Below, piece by piece: positions 57,320 through 64,000 of a stretch of 64,000 nucleotides of DNA (positions within the stretch are counted from its first letter, which is position 1; each line of letters starts with the position of its first letter). The stretch comes from Adiantum capillus-veneris. Taxonomy: Eukaryota > Streptophyta > Polypodiopsida > Polypodiales > Pteridaceae. Position numbers and translations under genes: made by a program. The stretch spans positions 25,176,469 through 25,240,468 of the forward strand of contig CM043942.1 in assembly GCA_014529385.2 (NCBI GenBank). The letters are read 5' to 3'. The notes beneath the pieces are model-generated. The model had not been told where the DNA came from. It saw only the letters and a program-made list of their open reading frames with translations, and searched no databases.

Positions 57320-59600
57320 AAGAGGAGAAGGCTATAACCGCTAGCATTGCCATTGAAAAAGAACAAAGGAAAATAAAAAAAGAAAATATTGCGTACACGG
57401 AAATAACCACGACTAAAATTGTGGTAGTGGTTTGAAAGCAATAATTGCGGTAATATACCTGCAGCTATTATCGCATCAATTGTTGCTCATATTACCGCGC
57501 TAATTACCGCTAAACGCCTATTCAAAAATCAAGGTGCTCATTGGGCCACTCAAAATTGGGTGGCCCAAATGAGTACCTTTATTTTTGACTTGCATAAAAC
57601 AATGAAACATCAATTGTTTTTTGAAAGCGTATACAAAAAAATAACTGAAATTGAATTTACTTTACCTTGACAATTTAATGTGCAAAAGATCAACTATTTA
57701 AAAAAGTTACAATAAAGTAAAAATAGTTATATATACATTGTGCCACATTGGGACTTTATGAAAGTTTGGACAAATATAGTTCTATCTAATCCTCCTCCTC
57801 CTCCTCCTCGTCCAGAGCACGTACGTTTGATCACCTTGACTTTACATAAACCCAAACCAAATTAAACAAATATCAATAGCTCAAAACAATTGATGCAAAA
57901 TTATTTGTTTAAACTTACCGCTAGGTTGATCTGCTCTCGAGAGATGTGATTGTTCTCTAACAACCATCACCAAGTATCAAATTTTCTATGCCGCTCCCGA
58001 TATTTGACCATCTCTCTGGTTGGTCGACTAAGAGTGACATTTTCCAAAATTAGCAATAACAATAACAAATCATCAACTATAATCTTTATAATCACCGATT
58101 TAGGTTGTAATTTAATTAATCTTACATATTTTTCCTTCCATGTTGCTTTGCCTCCCGAGTCATAGTGCGTGGGAGTTTGTTTGGTGCGAGCTTTGTATTG
58201 ATGTCTGTAGAATGAGCTTGTTGCAACTTGATCGCTCTTTTCTTGCATTGCCCACTTCCACTCCGCATCCGCCATGTTGCTACCACGATAGCTCCTGTAT
58301 GGAAATCTAACCTGGTTAGCTGCTACGTGTCGTACATTGGACTGCTTGTTTTTCAAAATGTTTTTATGTAGCCCTCCAACCAATGTTGTGAAAAACGTTG
58401 ATCAGGGGTATTTGGAAATCTAGCATGCAACACATCTTGAACGTAGCGTGCATGATTGGGCAGTTGGTCTCTAAACTTTACATAACAATTCTTATGCGTC
58501 AAATGTATAAAAATCTGAAGATGGCGTCGAAACGCCTTGCCCTGTGCTGTATCAAAGTCCACCTCCCCGTCATATTTTACTCTGTAGTAGCACCTATGCA
58601 TGTCTGGCACGGGTGCATCTGTATCCTCGTCCTCTACGTCAGGGAAGGCATGCTTTGAAATAGGGGACTCCATTCCCCCACCACTACCAAAACAAGCAAA
58701 GCCACAAGATCCTCGCCACTTCGTCTCTCTTAGTGCTCGTTGACTTGAGAGGAGCGTCCCCGCCTGTCGCTAGAAGAAGTATGTTGACGATGTTTTGACA
58801 AAGCAGAAGTGTAATAGAGTGGCATGGGACCTTGTGATGCCATGGGAGTGGGACCCTACAATGGAAGGGGAGTAGGTCGATAAGAAGGGGCCATAGACTG
58901 AGGTGCCGTCGGTGCGAGGCTCTAGATATAAGGAGTCCCTCCCTGACTCCCCCATGGTGTGGATTGCAGAGAAAGATTGTAGGTCGCAAGCTGCTGTGGA
59001 GTGTAGTGGCCAAACAATCCCTCTGTCAAACGGAGGTACTTTTCTCGTAAAGAGATAGCCTGCTGTAGGTCTAGATCTACTACCGATGGAGGAACCTGAG
59101 TAGAGTAGGTGTAGGATGGCCATGCCTGCAATTAACAAAAATAAACCTATAACACTCATGGTTTATGATTAACTATCCATAAATAATCTTAATTTCTTTG
59201 CTTGTTCTCATCGCCTCAAGACTCGGGTCCACTGGAGGCAATGTCCACCTTGGGTGGTGGGAGCCCCCATCTGGGATGTAAACCAACCAAAAGAAGAGCC
59301 AGATGGCTGCTCCCCACTAGGTGGTCTCTCCTCTGACATCTACATTACAAAGACCAATATGAGATTTAGCTTTCCCCCCTTCCTCACTCATCTATACATA
59401 CGTACACAAGTATATATGCACACAAGCACATAGATACATATACATACTAGTAGACCTAAGTAGGGGCTAGTAGTGTCAAAAGTCAAGTGGCACCTCTTTA
59501 GATATCATCACACTCTCAACCGTGGTAAAACCAAAAATACATTGCGGTAATCCATGTATGAGTGCATCAATGACCGCAATGCCACGATTAAAAAAGAACT
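57320..59600 (-). mobile_element. Remains of a second CACTA-like element
   Basis: A minus-strand gene like CACTA ORF1 is bracketed by short repeats of GCGGTAAT/ATTACCGC type: at about 57332, 57448 and 57490-57506 on one side and 59550-59580 on the other. These look like subterminal repeats. TGTGGTAGTG at 57420-57429 reads CACTACCACA on the minus strand, a possible terminus. Exact ends and target duplication could not be fixed, and no transposase gene was found, so it is probably internally deleted. Confidence 0.45.
57967..59339 (-). pseudogene. Transposase_24-like gene, broken
   Basis: Segments on the minus strand: an exon starting at ATG 59339 (MSEERPPSGEQPSGSSFGWF); 59131-58922, Pro/Ser/Gln-rich (LRLTEGLFGHYTPQQLATYN); 58673-58353, with ARFPNTPDQRFSQHWLEGY; and 58383-57967, with ADAEWKWAMQEKSDQVATSS and a TPTHYDSGGKATW segment. 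The order (disordered N-terminus, helical middle, basic TxTHYxSGxK-type end) parallels the intact ORF1 at 33192-34505, which has SSHHLGSGGW at the same place, and fits PF03004. Frames change between segments and splice joints cannot all be placed, so it is called broken. Confidence 0.55.
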
Positions 59601-61281
59601 ATACCCAAGAGGAAGCATCTAACCTTCAGGTGCTATGCTCCCGTACTTAGTGCCTACATACATGCATAAACAAATATATATGTACACATAAATATCTATG
59701 CAATTACGTAAATGTAGCCATCATTTTGAGTAGAGATAAAGAGCTATGGCTGTAAATGTAACCATTGTTTTGTGTTGTGCATAGTGCGAGAGTGCTCCTG
59801 CTTCTGTAGAGTGCTTGAAGAAGAGCTCCTTTATTGTGCTTCTTGCGTAGCATCTCTTCACAGTTGCTCCTTGTTCGAGGGATTATTGTGCACATTGCAT
59901 GCCTGCCTCCATTATGAGGTATGGGACCATTGGTACAGCCAAAGCATGTCGACCATATAAGATGGAATGGGCAGATATATGTAGTGTAGCAGAAGCATGG
60001 CAAAAGGCTGAAGCAACTAGAAAGATCATGGGTTGATAGGTAGCAGTGGAGATGTATGATTGATGCGGTTTATAGGCCAAGAAAGGCTCCAGAAGGGGCT
60101 ACTTTGCGGAATAGGTGAAGGAGATGCAAGGTGCAGCTTCTGGGTCCAAGAATGTAGAGCTTGAAGTGCTGAAGGAGCAGGTCTAGATGGCTCATCAAAC
60201 CGAGCTACGGAGCCCAATATATCGAAGGTTGAATGTTCAGTGTGTTACAGATTCTTGTCGGATAGGGTAGCTGAGGACATGTGGCCCAAGTGGATGTCAG
60301 GATATAGGTGCGTAGTGCTCAATTTATGGAGCCTACCCATCTTTTCAAGTTGCAAATCAGAGTTATGGATTGCATTTTATGGCCAATTGAAGTTTTGCCG
60401 GGGGTTAGGTTTGTGCCCACCTGACCACATGGGGAATCGTGCCATATGGAAATTTTTGGATGGCGACAGGGTGCTATGAGGTGTATGCAGCTAGCAGGAG
60501 TTAACTGCATGTCAAATGGAGCTTGGAGCGGAAAGATACAGTAGTTGAAAGGCTGGGTGCATTTTCTTGGAATTGGCTACATGTGGTTCTCTCGGTTTTT
60601 GCAGCCTCGGTTCGGGGGCTCAAGGAATTGCGGAGTGCGGCAAGGTCGGTGGAAGTTGGAGTTGGCTCCATGAGTTTTTGGCTGGGTTTTGTGGCTTGAC
60701 AAATGCATCGTCAGGTGACAGTGAGCACGCTAGCAAAAGCAGGAGCAAAAAATGAGGTTTTATAAAGTTCTTTTGGCATTTTGTTGGAGGCATGGAGAGC
60801 TTTTGTCAGGCAGCTGCCACGTGGCAGGGAATTAAACACATATGCAAGGGAGGGTGGCTGGGTGTCGGGGTATATAACCCAAAAGGTGAGCCCATTGGTT
60901 AAATGTGGAGGCATGAGGAGCCGGCTATGGCATGCCATGTGTTGGCTCTGTGTTGGCTACGCTGGTGGCACTCAGGTGCAAAAGATCAGTGTTTTTGGCA
61001 TCTGGCGGCCCCTGGTTGGTGGCGTGCACTGGCGTGGCTGGCCGGCGACGGTCGGTGATGGTGTGGCATCCCGTAAGGGCCAGTGCATGTGCCCATGAGG
61101 CAATATTTTGAAGGCAAGGGTGTCCCCCCCAATAGCGATGTCGCTATTGCTCAACAACGGGAGGGTCCCACGGTAGATGATGACAGAGAGAGAGACAGTT
61201 TGAGAACATTGTCAAGGGGAAAGTCCAAGGGGCCTATTCCGCCCGCGGCAAGCAAGTAGTGGAGCATGTAATAGAGAGGTC

Positions 61282-61336
<55 letters not shown>

Positions 61337-61520
61337 AATCCGATAGGTATTCAAAGGCCCAAAAGTGCAAGTGCAAGGGCGGACAAATTTGACATTGGTG
61401 TGCACCATGCAGGGGTTGCCAAAAATAAACTATGGCAAATGCAAGCAATGCAAAGAAAATTCCAAATGAAGCTCAAAGAGAACTGCACGAGATGGGAGCT
61501 GACCCATATTTTCCCTTTTT
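59601..61520. other. Unassigned region before the gag-only element
   Basis: No supported gene. Frames at 60240-60755 and 60781-61098 are Gly/Trp-rich with no recognisable motif. A (GA)n microsatellite lies at 61286-61334. The GC content rises after about 60500, as in the gag-only element that follows, so this may belong to a neighbouring retroelement. Confidence 0.45.
61286..61334. repeat. (GA)n microsatellite
   Basis: A pure GA run of about 49 bp, upstream of the gag-only element. Confidence 0.97.
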
Positions 61521-62003
61521 AGGTCTCCTAGACACACCCCTATAAAAGAATGTAAACGTGAAGGTTTTGGGGCTTTCTTTTGGCCGTTTGAGGTTTTTTC
61601 TTGTGTAGGCTTTTGAGCCATGGTCTTGTTGCCGAGGTTTGTGCCGGCAGAGCATTGATTGTACATGGTGTTGTTTATGTGAGAAAGGCCATTCATTGTT
61701 GTCTCTCGGCATCATTCCCCCTTCCCCCTTCTCGTCTCTGCTTGTGTGCATGTGTTTCCGGGCGTGTGTTAGCGTGTGTGTCCCCCCCAAAGTTTGTCAT
61801 GCAAAGAGAGATAGAGAGAGGCTGTGTGGTTGTGGAAGGTTGTGAATTGAGTAGAGCGGAGTGATAGGGTCTATCTGGTGCATGGAAAGGCGTGTGTGCG
61901 TATGGTTGTGTGCAAGCGGTGGTTTTCTTGCAGGTAGTGTTAAGTTTTGAAGGTGAAATCTAGTGGATTGGGGCACTGTGTATACCCCCTTTCCCCCTCT
62001 CCA
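61521..62003 (+). repeat. 5' LTR of the gag-only element
   Basis: About 483 bp, from (A/T)GGTCTCCTAGACACACCCC to CTCTCCA. The end is inferred from the CA five bases before the putative primer site. The TATAAAAG box at 61541-61548 is present also in the 3' copy (63563-63570), only about 20 bp from the LTR start. Confidence 0.7.
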
Positions 62004-62106
62004 TCTTTTGGTGCCCCCACTGAGGAGCTGTCTGATGCTCCGATTTGAGGTTTGAAGCGGTGTTTTTTAGTCAGTAAAGTGGTCGGCTGATGTTCAAGGC
62101 GTTTGA

Positions 62107-63367
62107 TGGTCGAGTTTGAAGCTGGAAAAGACTGTGGAGCCAGGTTTTGGCCCCATATTTATGGGTGTTCAAGATCCCGAGCATTGTTTAGCAGATTTTG
62201 AGTTATGGCTGCTGTCAATGTGTATGTTGACGAATGAGGGAAAGTTGCAGACGGTGCCGCTGTTGATGCAAGGACAAGCCAAGGGGTGGTTTGATGGTTT
62301 AAAGAGCAATGATTGAGAATCATGGAAAAGGCTATGAAGTCAGTTTTTGGAGTGGTTTCAAGAGGGGATTACTGCGGAAGAAGTTGGTGCAAGGCTGAAA
62401 AGCGGTACGCCAGGATGTAAGTAAAGATTTCTCCATTTTTATTGAGCAGTTTGAAGCTTGTTGAAAGTAGTTAGAGGTTGCTACTAGGGTCAAAAGCAAT
62501 CAATACTTGAAATTGTCGAAGCTACTAGAGTGCTTGCATCCGAGGATTAGAGAAAAGGTCGAAGATGGTGCGGATACCTATGAAGACATGGTCTATCTTG
62601 CAAAGATAAAGAACAGAAAGGTGAAGCGGAAGCTAGAGCTAGGCGTGTTGAAGCCAGAAAATTATGTGCCTGTTGTGGAGGTAACGAAGGGTTTGGTCCA
62701 ACCAAAGGTGGTTCCAAGTGCTCAAAGTGAAAAGCCTGTTGAGGTAAGGCCTACTGTTGGTTATGTTCCTTGGAGATTTTTGGTTTGTGATGTGCATGTG
62801 CCAAGGGTCGGCGAGCTTGTCAACGAGGAGAAGATCCATGTTGAGGTGAACAAAGATGTAAAAGCAGTAGCAGATGTTGAGGTTCCGGTGCAGCTTGAGA
62901 AGGTAAAGCCTTTTCTTGTGGAAAGTTTGCATGAAAAGGTAGTAGAATGCAATGAGGTTGTAGATACCGAGGGTTCAGAAGCTGATGAAGAAAGTGACCA
63001 AAGCTATGGTGATGGTCAAGCTTTTGTGAAGCAGCGAGCGGATGAAGATGCAGATACGGAGTCGGTATATGATGCCGGTGATGAGGATGATACAAGCTCG
63101 AGTAGCTGGGAGACAAACGAGGAGGATAGAATGGATGAGTCCACATCCTATGGCAAGGAAACAGAGTCTGATGAAGCTGAGCTAGTAAAGGTAAGGCTGC
63201 CCTCTTATGTGTTTGATGATATGGTAGTATCCCATGTGTGTGGTGCCATGCTAATGGCCATGCTGATGAAAGTAGCGGTGAAGTATGCCATGGTGGTTCA
63301 ACAGGTGCAGAGTCTTGCCAAGAGTGATAGAGCAGCCATCCCGGTGGAGAAGACGAGGAGGATGTGA
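62107..63367 (+). pseudogene. gag: Gag of the gag-only element, lightly damaged
   Basis: Open from about 62107; the capsid part is in one frame to about 62400 (LADFELWLLSMCMLTNEGKL, LLMQGQAKGWFDGL, FLEWFQEGITAEEVGARLK). It then continues in another frame from 62405 to 63367 (KDFSIFIEQFEACW, LSKLLECLHPRIREKVEDGA). This is the retrotransposon gag pattern (PF03732) followed by a long acidic tail (GSEADEESDQSYGDG, DDTSSSSWETNEED). Damage: one extra A near 62398 causes the frameshift; stops near 62314 and 62333 replace Trp and one near 62468 replaces Gln. No zinc knuckle. Gag forms the particle that packages element RNA. Confidence 0.78.
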
Positions 63368-63542
63368 TAGAGAACGCGTTTTTCTCTTCAGGTGAATCGA
63401 ACAGACAAGCAAGTGGTGCTTACCAACCTTGAAGGGCTAGTAAACGAGGAAGGGCTTGATGATGCTGGAATTGAGTGTGTGGACAAAGAAGAGATTGTGT
63501 TGCCAAAGACGGTGGAGATTCTGGTGTAGTTGACATGTCCAA

Positions 63543-64000
63543 TGGTCTCCTAGACACACCCCTATAAAAGAATGTAAACGTGAAGGTTTTGGGGCTTTGT
63601 TTTGGCCGTTAGAGGTTTTTGCTTGTGTAGGCTTTTGAGCCATGGTCTTGTTACCGAGGTTCGTGTCGACAGAGCATTGATTGTACATGGTTTTGTTTAT
63701 GTGAGAAAGGCCATTCATTGCTGTCTCTCAGCATCATTCCCCCTTCCCCCTTCTCTTCTCTGCTTGTGTTCGTGTGTTTCCAGGCGTGTGTCGGCGTGTG
63801 TGTCCCCCCCGAAGGTTGTCGTGGAAAGAGAGATAGACAGAGGCTGTGTGGTTGTGGAAGACTGTGAATTGAGCAGAGTGTAGTGATCGGGTCTATTTGG
63901 TGCATGGCAAGGTGTGTGTGCGTATGGTTGTGTGCAAGCGGTGGTTTGCTTGCAGGTAGTGTTGAGTTTTGAAGGTGAACTCTAGTGGATTGGGGCACTG
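63543..64000 (+). repeat. 3' LTR of the gag-only element, incomplete
   Basis: Begins TGGTCTCCTAGACACACCCC and matches the 5' LTR up to the end of the window (GGGGCACTG, equal to 61978). About 25 bp of the LTR and the target duplication would lie outside. Confidence 0.8.

Larger units (their letters stand above)
61521..64000 (+). mobile_element. Gag-only LTR retrotransposon (TR-GAG type), cut by window end
   Basis: Direct repeats 61521-62003 and 63543-64000 (running off the window), about 92% alike by eye, flank a single gag gene. The 5' copy is followed by TTTTGGTGCCCCCACTGAGG, a possible primer site of the same form as gypsy primer sites. No protease, RT or integrase lies between the repeats, so the element must have moved with enzymes from a partner. 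The total would be about 2.5 kb. Non-autonomous LTR elements with only gag are known in plants as TR-GAG. Oddities: no clear polypurine tract before 63543, and the first base of the 5' LTR is A where TG is expected. Confidence 0.75.

Noticed and set aside
58681-58700. CACTACCAAAAC as a CACTA terminus
   Set aside because: It lies inside the broken Transposase_24-like gene and has no complementary partner or target duplication.

Overview
This is nuclear DNA from a land plant, most likely a seed plant with a large, repeat-rich genome. The support is GT-AG introns, a plant-type Sec14 gene, a tRNA-derived SINE, Ty3/gypsy and Ty1/copia retrotransposons, and a complete CACTA (En/Spm-type) DNA transposon. 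Long GA/CT and CA/GT microsatellites are scattered throughout. I cannot name the species. Only one gene (48.6-50.4 kb) looks like an ordinary intact host gene; almost everything else is mobile DNA, its remains, or unassigned AT-rich sequence.

Layout. 1-1025: LTR and leader of a minus-strand copy of a gypsy family. 2180-20103: a decayed plus-strand element of the same family, about 17.9 kb, with a 5' LTR carrying a nested MITE, a tRNA-Asp-like primer site, gag, protease, RT/RNase H, integrase, a second aspartic-protease-like domain, a long extra 3' ORF, a polypurine tract and a truncated 3' LTR. Two non-coding parts of this element hold diverged repeats of about 285 bp, each centred on a conserved 22-bp palindrome. 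20104-26280: two genes of unknown function, converging and both broken, one with introns full of short palindromic AAGTGGTG/CACCACTT repeats and a SINE. 26.3-32.6 kb: non-coding sequence with several tandem duplications and a MITE-like repeat. 32580-40255: a CACTA element with matching 3-bp target duplications, 12-bp terminal inverted repeats, GCGTCGCTAT-type subterminal repeats and two spliced genes that stay in frame from end to end. 40.3-48.5 kb: gypsy relics and unassigned sequence. 48575-50447: a six-exon Sec14/CRAL-TRIO gene on the minus strand. 50.5-55.4 kb: non-coding, with a second copy of the MITE-like repeat. 55414-57300: 3' half of a minus-strand copia element. About 57.3-59.6 kb: remains of a second CACTA-like element. 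61521-64000: a gag-only LTR element (TR-GAG type), cut by the window end.

How the parts relate. In the CACTA element a TnpD-like transposase and a Transposase_24-type protein lie on the same strand between clustered subterminal repeats, the usual autonomous En/Spm layout. The gypsy and gag-only elements have clearly lost coding capacity, and most of their stop codons look like C-to-T or G-to-A changes of conserved codons, as expected for methylated, silenced DNA. The features most worth a second look are the conserved palindromes of the gypsy element, its second protease domain, the intact CACTA element with a perfect 37-bp hairpin next to its terminus, and the palindrome-rich introns at 21.4-23.7 kb.
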